NCBI GenBank assembly: GCA_015179125.1
Contig: WHVA01000048.1
Location: 248,001-312,000, forward strand
Direction: 5' to 3'
DNA: 64,000 nucleotides
Origin: Gautieria morchelliformis
Taxonomy: Eukaryota; Basidiomycota; Agaricomycetes; Gomphales; Gomphaceae
The position numbers were made by a program, and so were the translations under genes. Of the stretch, positions 21,855-31,864 are shown in pieces; the first letter of the stretch is position 1, and every line of letters starts with the position of its first letter. The notes under the pieces were generated by a model. It had not been told where the DNA came from. It made no database searches and worked only from the letters and a program-made list of their open reading frames with translations.

Positions 21855-22920
21855 TTTTATGATTAAAATATTAGATGGTGCCTTTTAGCAAACAATTTCT
21901 ATTGCTTAGCGGTTGGGACCGCTATGTCTGTCCCTCTCCTGTGTGCTGACTAAGCCTCTCGAGACGCGTCTGGCACTGATGGATGGAGGTCATGTGACAG
22001 TGTTGATGAGAGAATGGTGTCGATATAAGGGATAACTAAGTCAAAAGGCTTCACTTTTGAGGTAGTCTAGAGTAAACAGTAATAGTGAACTCTCAATGAA
22101 GAATTGGAGTAAACTATTGAGATCTAAGTCCTGTAGCTATCAAACAAGACTACAATGACTTCAAGGGGTGAAACAGTTGATTCTGGATGATTGACTCATA
22201 CATTCGTAGTAGCTACTTATACTATACTAGTGGTAACTACTAGTGTTCGAGATAGTGAGTCGATGGGTCGAAAAACTACTTGTAACTAGAGGGGTGACTA
22301 ATTATAGTCATAAAGTCATGGGAGTGATGGGGATAGTATCAGGGTTGTTTAAACTTTGGAATAGAGTCTTGTACCTATTATACAAAGCCCCTGTCTACAT
22401 GGTGTCAAGATAGTAGTCAGCTGGTCGTGTCATGGAGCTCAATAGAAAATAGAAATTAAATCTCTCCTGCCTAGCATACATGCTAGGCTTGGTCATGGGG
22501 CCACTGTCTCTGGGCCTCTTCTGTGGGGCAGCTGATTGAGCACACGTATTAGGGATGACATTCTGAAGTCACTCCACAATGTCTGGTGCTCCTGCGCAGT
22601 CTACACTCCTCTGTGGTGTTTGGTGCCTGCACCTCCTCGGTGCCTGTGGCCTGGCGCCTGTCGACGTCATGGCCGATGCCATCAGTCGGCAGGCGTGCTG
22701 TCTCTGATCGGCCGCACGTGGTCGACGCCCGTATCCCTGTATCTTATCTAATCTGTAGATAAGATGGCCGTTCGTGATGTCATGTATCTGTCATCTGTGT
22801 CTATGTCCGTCGTAAATGTCGTTCCTATTCTTTTTTTTTTAGTCATTTTTCTTTCTTTCTTTTATTAGCTTCTTTGTGTACATAGATGACTTAAAATAAA
22901 ATAGTTGCATATATCATAAC
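21855..22920. mobile_element. Unclassified 1,066-bp insertion with 6-bp duplication
   Basis: Flanking AAGCAG repeats at 21849-21854 and 22921-22926 bracket sequence absent from the homologous site near 18338. The ends (TTTTATGATTA... and ...TATCATAAC) share only a short imperfect inverted TTATGAT. It is AT-rich with a T/C-rich run near 22828-22865. There is no coding frame and no TG...CA ends, so it is not a standard LTR. It is possibly a non-autonomous DNA element. Confidence 0.65.
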
Positions 22921-23361
22921 AAGCAGCACAAAGACAATCCGCAATGCTCAAGATATTTTACTCTGCTCAAACATAATCAGCTCCATGTGATATTCGAAAG
23001 CTGCTATTTGGACCAGGAAGTACCATATCACGACTCAAACCATGTTCACAGTAAGTGCTTGGCTCCTGTTGTCCTAATGATAGTTGAGAAAAGGGATGCT
23101 GAAAGCAGCCATGAGTAGCCAAATGCCTACTCATGGCTGCTTTCAGCATCCCTGTTCTCAACTATCACTGGCACTATGACTTAAGGCAAACCTATACATC
23201 TCTTTACGTATCTCAATCAAGATTTCGGTTGCCTGCCCCCTGCCTTCCCCTCTCAATCCTGCAGATTCACATGGCCGCTATTTGATGTCCCTCTTCCTGT
23301 ATGAGGAGCTTTCCAGATACCCTCCGGGGTGTTTAGGATCGTCTTCTAAGTGTACATGGAA
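22921..23361 (+). repeat. Repeat-family module, fourth copy, with palindrome
   Basis: It resumes the family sequence (CACAAAGACAATC..., GTGATATTCGAAAGC) and includes the stretch CCTGCCCCCTGCCTTCCCCT found at 17280 and 18100. The middle is replaced by palindrome P6. It ends in an AG microsatellite. Confidence 0.7.
23078..23167. repeat. Palindrome P6 (41-nt arms)
   Basis: Arms 23078-23118 and 23127-23167 are reverse complements with one mismatch and an 8-nt spacer. The position is inside a repeat-family module. Confidence 0.9.
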
Positions 23362-23377
23362 AGAGAGAGAGAGAGAG
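23362..23377. repeat. (AG)n microsatellite
   Basis: Eight AG units at the right edge of the module. Confidence 0.9.
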
Positions 23378-23379
23378 TA

Positions 23380-23848
23380 TCAATTATAGTGCTCGAAGCG
23401 CTGAGCGCTTATGGTGCACTTAGTCTACATGATAGAGTATCTGCCCTAGCGTGAAGCGTAAAATAGAGACGTGGTTCTAAACCTATCGCGCTATTCTTTA
23501 AGAGGATGATTGCATCCCTGGATCTTTGTCTCTGGCCGCGGAGGGATCCCGCTACTGGTCCCCCAGTAGCTGTCAAAACTCCCCGCATCTCTGGTGCATG
23601 TGGCCTGCGGGCACTCTAACTAGGAGCAAACAAAAGGGCGCAGCAGATGTGCGAGGCAGAAGAGAAGGGAATTATCAGTGGGACTGGGGTGTAATGGTAT
23701 TGGCCGGGGAGGCGCTGGAGGGCCAATCCCTCATGACGAGAGCTTGGCAGAAATCGAGAGCCAGGTCTGAGGCTTGGTGGGGAACTGTGGCAGTAGGGCG
23801 GTGTCAGCAGGGTGTAGTGTCAGATAGTGAAAAGCGAAGGGCTTAGGC
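23380..23848. other. No recognised coding feature
   Basis: Sequence of unknown origin between the module and the LINE 3' end. It may include LINE 3' untranslated sequence, because the LINE frame on the minus strand stops at 23849. Confidence 0.35.
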
Positions 23849-24120
23849 TTAGTCTTTTGGTGCAATGTCGTTGTACAAATGGAAGTGTTCATAGTCTTGG
23901 ATAAATCGAAGGGTCGCTGGCACTGTCTTTGGGTCTCCCAACAGGCGGGGGATTGAGTGGGCGGCCTTGCCTGCTTTGCGTCTGAGCTGTTCATGCTGGC
24001 GTACAAACCTGCGGCAAAGTTTAAGGTAGTGTGCCACCGTCTCTGGCTGGCGGCAGCGCTTGCATAGGGTGGAGTCACTTGCTTTGATTTTCTTGAGGAA
24101 GTGATTGAGTGACACGCAGG
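23849..24120 (-). pseudogene. Tad-like LINE ORF2, C-terminal end
   Basis: The frame reads VSLNHFLKKIKASDSTLCKR, then CRQPETVAHYLKLCRRF and a stop at 23849. This cysteine/histidine-rich stretch (CKRC...H...C) follows the RNase H domain in fungal Tad1-type LINEs. It continues directly from ...IIIQLRTG at 29441-29480; the copia element at 24121-29440 separates the two. Confidence 0.8.
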
Positions 24121-24312
24121 GGTGGGTCCGCGGGTGTTGCACCAGGTGTCGACGTTTGATGGCATGATGTGGGCTATGTGGACGTGTGTGGACTGGTGGA
24201 TCATCAGGTAAGGATCGTAAGTGTGCGCGCGGCGCCAATGGAGGACGGTAGACTGTTGTGAAGATGCAGACGAAAAGGAGGGGAGATTGTGTGAGTATAT
24301 GATATTTGTAAC
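24121..24312 (-). repeat. Copia 3 3' LTR
   Basis: It matches the sequence at 29252-29440 over its full length with scattered C/T differences. It starts directly after the polypurine tract, and its outer end passes into LINE sequence. Confidence 0.75.
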
Positions 24313-24320
24313 ACTCCTCC

Positions 24321-25666
24321 TCAAACACGACGCACTCCTAGGATTCCTAGGATGTGGATATGTTTGCGTGGTGATAATGGTTTCATCAGGACGTCGGCAG
24401 GGTTTTCGAGGGTTTTGATGTAGCGTAGTCTGATGTTCCCTGTGGCTATTTGGTCTTTGGTGTAATGGTAATGCACATCGATATGTTTGGTCCTTCCGCT
24501 GCCCGTTCCGTCCTTTGAGAAGGCAATCGACGACTGGTTGTCGGTGAAGACGGGGATGGGCATGAAGTCGTGTCTGAAGTCCTTCCCAAGTCTAATCAAC
24601 CAAATGCCCTCTGCCGTTGCGAATGAACTCGCCACCAACTTGGATTCCATGGTGGATCTGCTGACCAGACTCTGCTTCTTCGACGCCCAGCATATGGGTG
24701 CGCCGTTGAAGGTGAAGAGCCATCCGGTGGTCGACTTACGATCATCCCTGTCGCCTGCGAAATCGGCGTCTGCGAGGTTATGGGTGAAGCCCATAGCCCC
24801 GTCGCCCTCCCTCATGTATGCTATGCCGTACTCCCTCATGCATAACAGGTAGTGGATGATTCGTTTTGCCGCCTCCCAGTGAGTGGCATCTGGTTTGGAT
24901 GCATATTGCGTGCATTTGTTGACAGCGTAGCCGATGTCGGGTCTAGTCGATATGGCACAATAGTTGAGGCTGCCGATTATAGACGCATATGTGAAGTCGA
25001 TGTTGTCGTTGGGGGAAGGGGAGGCTTGTAGCTTGATGTTATGGTCCATTGGGGAGTTCACGGTGCGTCCTGCGGTGATTTCGAATCGTTTGGCGATTGT
25101 GTTTATGAATGCCAGTTGTGAGATGTGAATGGTGCCGACGTCCTGGTTTCTGACGATCTGGATCCCGAGTAGTCGTGTTGGGTCGCCCAGGTCCTGGATG
25201 TCGAAAATCCCCCTGATGTCGGCTACCATTCGCTCCATCGCTGCTGCTGAGTTCGATGCAAGGAGTCCGTCGTCGACGTACCATCCCGCGACCTCGATGC
25301 TTCCTCCGTCCCTGAATCTAAAGAAAACTGTTTTGTCCGCCTCTCCCGCTTTGAACCCGATCCTCTCCATCTCTCCCTTCAGCATCCCGTGCCACACCCT
25401 TCCGGACTGCTTCAGTCCGTATATCCCCTTCTTCAGTCTTCACACCAAACCCTCCTCCCCTGGTTTCACGAATCCCTCTGGCTGCCTCATATACACCTCG
25501 TCCTCTAGCCTCCCATTTAGGTATGCCCCTTTTACATCCACCTGTCTCAGTTCTAAGTTGTATTTGCTTGCCAGGGTGAGGATCATCCTGATAGATGTGA
25601 GTCTGATCGTGGGGGAATACGTTTCTTGGTAGTCGATCCCGGAGATCTGTGAGTAGCCCTGCGCAA
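24321..25666 (-). pseudogene. Copia 3 reverse transcriptase and RNase H
   Basis: The RT begins LVAQGYSQISGIDYQETYSP directly after a TGA at 25671-25673. A second TGA at 25440-25442 interrupts LV*RLKKGIYGLKQ. From 25397 the frame is open to 24321 and has the active site WYVDDGLLASN, the RNase H entry YAVNKCTQYASKPDATHW, DADFAGDRDDRKSTTGWLF and the end block HIDVHYHYTKDQI...ENPADVLMKPL. Without the two stops it would be continuous with integrase at 25671-27344. Both stops sit where arginine (or, for the second, cysteine) is usual, fitting CGA to TGA change. Confidence 0.88.
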
Positions 25667-25670
25667 CGAG

Positions 25671-27344
25671 TCATGATTTAAACTTATCCACCTCTCCCTG
25701 ATTGTCCCTTTTCACCCTAAATGACCATCTGCTTCCCACTACATTGGTGTCCACTGGCTTCTCTGTCAGCTCCCATGTGTGATAACCCATCAATGTGTTG
25801 TACTCTTCCTCGCATGCTTTTCTCCACCTCTCAGCGTTCACTGACTTCATCGCTTCTTTGTAGCTTCCCGGCTCGTCCTCCGCTAGTACCACAAACACCC
25901 TCTCCATTTCCTCGAGCTCTATCCTCCCTGATGCCAACACCGCTACCTCTGTGAGCATCGCCGCGTGTCTCTTTCCCCTCCCATATTCCGTGTTCGATGC
26001 GCCCATCCATGGACCCTTGGAGAATTCTTTAGGTGCCATCTCCTCCTTTTCCTCTGTCTCTTTGCTTCCTTTTACGTCTTCATTGTGCTTTTCTCCTCCT
26101 CTCTTAGATTCGGCTTCTGCGTCGAAGCTCTCCGCGCGTGACTGCCACCTCCCCTCTTCCAATGCTACCTCTATCTCCTCCTCCTCCTCGTCTGAGTCCT
26201 TGTCAAGTGTCGTCTCGATCAGTGGTGGTATTGGATCGTCGTCATGGTGGTCGTCTTCGTCCGCAGGTTCGGGTTGTTGGACGAAGGTGGGTACTTTGCC
26301 GTCGACTACCCAGAGGGAAGGATTGTCGTCGTCGTCGATGGAATGGATTGTGGTTCGTTCGATCTGGTTCAGTTCGTCGAATATAATGTCTCTTGCCTTC
26401 ATCAGTGTCTGTGTACGAGGTATCCACACCTTGTATGCCTTCGAGTCGTTGAAGTACCCTACGAAGATCCCCTCCACTGACTTGAACTCGCCCTTTCTCC
26501 TGGTGGCCTTGGGTAGCATGGCCCAGCATTTTGACCCGTATATGCGCAGCCAGTCGAGTCTGGGCCTTGTTCCCCAGAGTGCTTCATATGGGGACGTGTT
26601 GAGTCTGTGGTGTAGTAAGCGGTTTTTGACGAAATTTACGCTGTGTGTGCTTGAAACCCAGAATTGACTAGTTAATCCCGCGTCATGTTGCAGTGTCAGC
26701 ACTCCTTCCTGGAGCGTCCTGTTGTATTGTTCTGCTACGCCGTTATGCTCAGGGGTGTGAGGCATAGTAGTTTCATGGATAATGCCAAGTTCATTGCACA
26801 GACCGGTGAATTCCCTTCCCATGTATTCCCCTCCGTTGTCTGTTCTGATCCTCTTCACGTCCTCTCCTCTCTGTTTCTTCAGCCATGCGATGTAATACTT
26901 GATGGTAGTGCATTCTTTATTCTTCAGAAAATCGATGTTGACGTATCTTGTTGCGTGATCGATCCAGGTGATGAAATATCTGTAGCCTCCCACTGACGTC
27001 TCGAATGGACCACATATGTCTGACGATATCACGTCTCCCATGCTCTTCAGGAGTGCCTCGACGCGCTTGAAGGGAGACCGAGTCTGTTTCCTGAAAGGAC
27101 AGTTAGCACACGGGGTCGTTGTCTGGCTCATGTCTAATTCTGGGATTCCTACGCCGGTCTTCTTCTTCTGCATTTTCTTGATCGTTGAAACTGCGGTGTG
27201 GGCCAATCTGTGGTGCCACAGGTTGAGTTGGTTTGGTTGGTTCGAGTAAGCCGCTGTTTCTTTTTCTGTCTTCGTCGATGGCTGAGCCATGTAGGTGAAG
27301 AGGTTGTTGATCTTCGTTCCTCTGGCTATGGCTGTGCCGTCCAT
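25671..27344 (-). pseudogene. Copia 3 integrase and linker
   Basis: A 557-residue open frame. The zinc region LWHHRLAHTAVSTIKKMQ...CANCPFRKQ is followed by the DDE core: Asp in VISSDICGPF, Asp in RIRTDNGGEYMG and Glu in HNGVAEQYNRT. It then has the C-terminal RIYGSKCWAMLPKATRRKGE block, an acidic linker (EDDHHDDDPIPPLIET, DEEEEEIE) and the RT start VGSRWSFRVKRDNQGEVDKF. It is intact as integrase, but the polyprotein is closed by the TGA at its end. Confidence 0.88.
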
Positions 27345-27357
27345 TAGGAGAGAGGTA

Positions 27358-28766
27358 TCATCTTTTGCTGAAGATCACATCGACGTTAGCTGAGGTTACT
27401 CGCCCTACGGATAGGAGATTTGCGTTCAGCTTTGGGACATAAATGGCATCTGTGAGGGTGAGGGCGAGTGGTGGGATTTTCGTGTGTGCGTCGCTTTGGA
27501 TTGTGATCCTGATTGTGCCCTTCTGATTGGCCTTGAATGTATCGCCGCTGGATGTCTCGATCGATATTGTGGCAGTTCTTCGAATAATCCGACGTTGCCG
27601 CATAAGTGACTAGATGCTCCCGAGTCTATGAGCCACATATGTATGTCATCCCCTACCGCTGATAATGCTGACGTGTCTGTGGATAAGATGATGTTACTAG
27701 TCTTTTCTTCGATCTGCGCCATCATGACAATGTCATTTCTTGGTATGTTGGCAAACCTGGCCGAATCGGCGTTCCCCGGTTGCTGATGCTGGTGGGGTGG
27801 GGCCAGCCTGCCCTGCCCGTCCTGTTCGTTTCTGCCGGCTACTCCTCCGTGAGTATTCTCCCCTTTTCTCCATGATCCTTGGGGTGCGAGTCTGCTGCCT
27901 GGCGTGTAACACCTGGCTGCGGAGTGATTGGGTTTGCCGCAATTGTTGCAATAGAAGTTTGTCCCTCCATAAGTTGGTTGTTGTATAGGTCTGTTTTGGT
28001 AAGGGGGGACGTAGTTGCTGACGGTTCTTTGGGCAGGGTTGTTGGACTGTTGTCTCGGTGTTCTGGACTGTGCTATGAAGGCCGTGGCGGCCTGCATGGA
28101 TACTTTGATGGCTCCGAGGTCGGCTTCGTGGGCTTCCAGCCTCTCTTCGATTTCATCTGGGTCTGTTGCTATCATGCGTATGGTTTGCGCTATGGACCTC
28201 CAAGATTCTGGCACATTTCTGAGGATGGTAGCTACATGAGTAGAATCAGCTATGTTTTCACCCATTTTTGATTGCTGATTTCTGTATTCCTTCATCACCG
28301 TAATGTACGCCGAGACCGACTGTCCCTCGGTCATGTGGTAGTTCTCGTATCTGGTCCTGACTATGCTGATTTTGCTCGGGTCGGTGGACTCGAATTTTCT
28401 AGTCAGGACTTTCCATGCTTCTTCCCACTTGTCGGTGGTGTCGATCGCCGTTTGGAGTTCCGGTGATATACAAAGTAGGATTTGGCTGTAAGCGACATTG
28501 TTTTTGTCATCCCATTCGTCTTGACGCTGTGTTAGGGTCGCGCTGTCGATCGTGTTGGCACCGGTGATGACGATCTGTTGGTTAGCAGTGGTGGGATAGG
28601 GTTCTGTACCGGTGATAATTTTGTATAGTCCTCTGTCCCTGGCCGTTGCTAATAATTCCCTCTTCCAGGACATCCAATTGTCCTTTCCCAACTTTGGCTT
28701 TATGTCTCGGAACTTGTGGATGTCGTGCTTCGGTGTTATGTGAGTTGGTACCGTTGCTTGAGCCAT
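27358..28766 (-). pseudogene. Copia 3 Gag and protease
   Basis: Gag starts at the ATG at 28766 (MAQATVPTHITPKHDIHKFR). It contains the copia Gag core (WEEAWKVLTRKFESTDPSKI) and a CCHC zinc knuckle, CNNCGKPNHSAARC, near 27950-27910. The protease motif WLIDSGASSHLCGN lies near 27630-27600. A frameshift at about 27600 moves the continuation (TDAIYVPKLNANLLSVGRVT, the GAG-pre-integrase entry) to another frame that ends at 27358. The upstream in-frame sequence to 28865 is leader. Confidence 0.85.
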
Positions 28767-29251
28767 GGTAAAGGTCAGTGAGACTTTTAATCTAATAAGA
28801 TGTTTGGATATAAATGCTTTGATTCGATAGAAATATAATTCAGGTTTCAAGTGAAACCGAATCAAGTGATAGAGTCGTCGCAGATGTAGCTGCGCTTCGA
28901 GATGAGAGAATCTTTTGGAAAACAGTGAGTTCGATTGACTGGTGTTCTAGTATACATGTGACAGCTATTTAACTTCTGCGTATCATGTGCTAGGTCGAAA
29001 GGGATGTTACCGGCGCCGGTAGGTGGATATGCGAGGCATGTGCTACAGGGGTTGGAGTGCCGGTTGCTGTTACACATATGTATTCTACCTATCGAATGGG
29101 AATGGAGACATAGGGGATGGAATATCAGAAATATGTGATGTGTGGGGGAAGGGGGATGGGGAAAAGGAAAAGTCCATGTGAAGCAGCTCAGCCGCCATGC
29201 CACTCCGTGGATCACTTGTTCTCGGGCTGCTCTTGGGCTCAGGGGTGGGTC

Positions 29252-29440
29252 CGTGGGTGTTGCACCGGGTGTCGACGTTTGATGGCGTGATGTGGGCTAT
29301 GTGGACGTGTGTGGACTGGTGGATCATCAGGTAAGGATCATAAGTGTGCGTGCGGCGCCAACGGGAGGACGGTAGACTGTTGTGAAGATGCAGACGAAAA
29401 GGAGGGGAGATTGTGTGAGTATATGATATTTGTAACATCC
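29252..29440 (-). repeat. Copia 3 5' LTR
   Basis: Pairs with 24121-24312. Its outer end at 29440 abuts LINE sequence coding for IIIQLRTG. About 485 bp of leader separates it from Gag. Confidence 0.75.
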
Positions 29441-30410
29441 CGTGCGTAGCTGAATGATGATGCTGGAGGCGTGGCACAATAGCAAGCTGAGCAGCTTGTA
29501 GACCTTGCGGTTCGGCATCATTTTGTCGACCCTAGACATCTTCTGGAAGCGTGGGGATTCGGACCAGGCTTTACGCCACTGTTTGATTATCGAGCCTTTC
29601 CTTCCTGCTTTGAGGGCCACGGTGCTCGCCGGGAGACGTTTTTTCAGCAGATGTGGCAGGTTGACGGTGGGAGAAACGTCGCCCTCGGCTGCTTTCTTGG
29701 CCTCGGCGTCGGCCTGTTCATTACCTGCTATTCCTAAGTTGCCTGGGACCCATTCTAGATGGATTAGTAGTCGGCACCTTCTGCACTTCAGCCTGTGAAT
29801 GGCAGCATGGATCTCGTCGAGGATGTACTGGCCCGACTGCGGGCGGTCGTTTTGCAGCGCCTGGATTGCCGCCTGGTTGTCCAGGGAGATGAGCACAGAT
29901 CTAACCGGAGGGTATTTTTCCAGTAGTGTCAGTGCCAAGAGGATGCCTACGAGCTCTCCCTTGAAGACGGTATGTCGCGAACTTTTGCCAAGTTTGAACC
30001 TCAGAGCCTCACCGGTCTGCGGCATTACTGCAGCTGCACCAATGTTACCTTTGTGGCTGGAGCCATCCGAGTAGATTTGGACGTGGTCCATCCTTGTATG
30101 GAGTCTGCTCGCCGCAGCCGCCTTGTTCTCCCCAATCCCAGCCATGAACTGGGACCGCCAGCTGGGGGGGTGTCTGGCATAGCAGATGGTTTCGACGGTG
30201 TGAGGCTTCAGTTTGTAGTGCCACAGCAGGGTCTGTATTGAAGAGGGATGGGCTCGCAGCCAGGGTGCTGCACTGTGCTGGACCGCTTTGAATAGGGGGT
30301 GAGCATCCGGTAGTGTACACAGCCGCAGGGCTTCGCGGTGGCAGGCATCATTGAGTCGAAGCCAGATGGGTGGAACCATCGCCTGTAGCTCCAGAATGTC
30401 GGTGGCCGTC
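29441..30410 (-). pseudogene. Tad-like LINE ORF2, RNase H domain
   Basis: The frame includes the RNase H motifs QIYSDGSSHKGNIGAAAVM (first Asp), TVFKGELVGILLAL (Glu), LISLDNQAAIQAL (second Asp) and LEWVPGNLGIAGNEQADAEA (His-equivalent and last Asp). It continues to LLSLLLCHASSIIIQLRTG, where copia 3 is inserted. At its upstream end it joins TDILELQAMVPPIWLR to the RT part across the insertion at 30411-31859. A C-terminal RNase H is typical of Tad1-clade LINEs. Confidence 0.88.
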
Positions 30411-31859
30411 TGTTTTGGAACCCTTCAAGACTTTGGTGTTATTGCTAACACTTCAATCTATCAGAACGTGTCGTTTAAGAGACTCAAAGAATATTAAACA
30501 ATGCTGCAGCACAACTCCGGAAATAATTTAATATTTGTACCTTGGTTGCAATCCGCGTAAAAACTAGTCCAAGTTAATATGGATGGAAGGCAATACGTTT
30601 CTTAGCAGCACTGAGCAATAAACTAAAAGAATGTAGGTTCAAGGACACTATTGGGGTCCAAGCATATTCCAAAATATAAAGGAATGTACTTAGCAGGCGA
30701 GTTTATAAATGGACTGCCCTGATAATCTACCAGCGCACAGCAATAAAACGAGGGATGAACGAGTTGTAGAAGTGACTTGTGAAAGTCTCTAATCAGGAAA
30801 ATCGACTGATCGGATCATCTCGGGTATTGGAGTGCGAATGGCAAGACTATCAATTGACAGACTCACTCTGTAGAATTACACCCGGAGGATTAGTCCAAGT
30901 GGCTAAGCAGTAAAGTAACTACTTAACAAGGAATTAGACACTAAAGTAAGTGAATAACCCTAGCTGGGATTAGCAGCTTAGTAAGATGCAAGTCACATGA
31001 GGTCACGTGGATAGAAGATGTTAGATTGCTTGAATGGATCTTCAAGGAGGTCAGAATGGCCTCCTTTTATATTGTAAAGTACACAGGATTACGTAAAATG
31101 GGGTTCTTCTATCTATTAGGCGAGTGATGTCATAAGTAAATATTTGCACTGCTGAAACACACCCTTGTAACTATTGCGGCGTGTTTGTGCAAAGAAATTG
31201 GAAATAGATAGCCAATCACCTTCCCTGGTTTGCACAGCCTTACACAGCCTTTCACAGCCTTGCACTGCCCTGCACAGCCCTACACAGCCGCTATGACATC
31301 AAGGGGCCTATTTGGTGTCGTAGCGTTGCGTTTGGAGGATCCTTCATCCAATAGGCTTTATCAATCCTGCACCCTAGTTTTGGGTTTGTACATCTTTGTG
31401 TGACTTTGTATGCAGCCTTGCACAGCCATGGTTGCTATGATGCAAGTCATGTGCCAGCTGGGTTTGAATTGCACAGGCTTGTGTAAGCGGTAGAGGGCAC
31501 ATTCAGACTCAGTGGCTGAGTTTGAGTGAGCCAAGGTACCGGAGTTGTAGGTGCTTGAGTGCCTGCAACTCCGAGTTTACAGTTCATGGGAAACTCCGGT
31601 CGGAGTTTGAAACTGAGCGGCTGTGGCAGAGTTGTGGACGTGCGTGGGTTCATAACTCTGCCTGACAGGATAAGGAGTTTTTGAGCCAGGGAAGCCAAGT
31701 TAAATGGCGAAAAAATAAGAGGAAATTCAAGGAATATTTGAATAGAGTTCTCCCAACAATAGCCATGTGTATTAGCTACTATCAGCTGGGAAAACAGGGT
31801 TTTAAAGCGATTTTAATCCTTTTTTCGCAAGGATTTTCATTAGCAACGGTTCCCACACA
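30411..31859. mobile_element. 1,449-bp TG...CA insertion with 5-bp duplication
   Basis: It starts TGTTTTGGAACC and ends GGTTCCCACACA, an imperfect inverted pair. It is flanked by CCGTC at 30406-30410 and 31860-31864, splitting LINE codons for AYRST and ATDILEL. There is no coding frame. It holds a tandem CACAGCC(C/T)T-like decamer run (31228-31293) and CCAAT-like sequence near 31346. It is either an unusually long solo LTR or a non-autonomous LTR derivative. Confidence 0.8.
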
Positions 31860-31864
31860 CCGTC

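Larger units (their letters stand above)
24121..29440 (-). mobile_element. Ty1/copia retrotransposon (copia 3) inside the LINE
   Basis: Near-complete copia element on the minus strand, bounded by related terminal repeats of about 190 bp. Both begin TGTTACAAATATC on the minus strand, at 29440 (5' LTR to about 29252) and at 24312 (3' LTR to about 24121). A polypurine tract (GAGGAGGAGTG) precedes the 3' LTR. Gag, protease, integrase, RT and RNase H are in copia order. The LTRs differ at several C/T positions, so it is not recent. I did not see a clean 5-bp target duplication. Flanking LINE sequence joins in reading sense when the element is removed. Confidence 0.88.

Noticed and set aside
24121..29440. 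Clean target-site duplication for copia 3
   Set aside because: The bases next to the two LTR ends do not match; I could not define one, so none is claimed.
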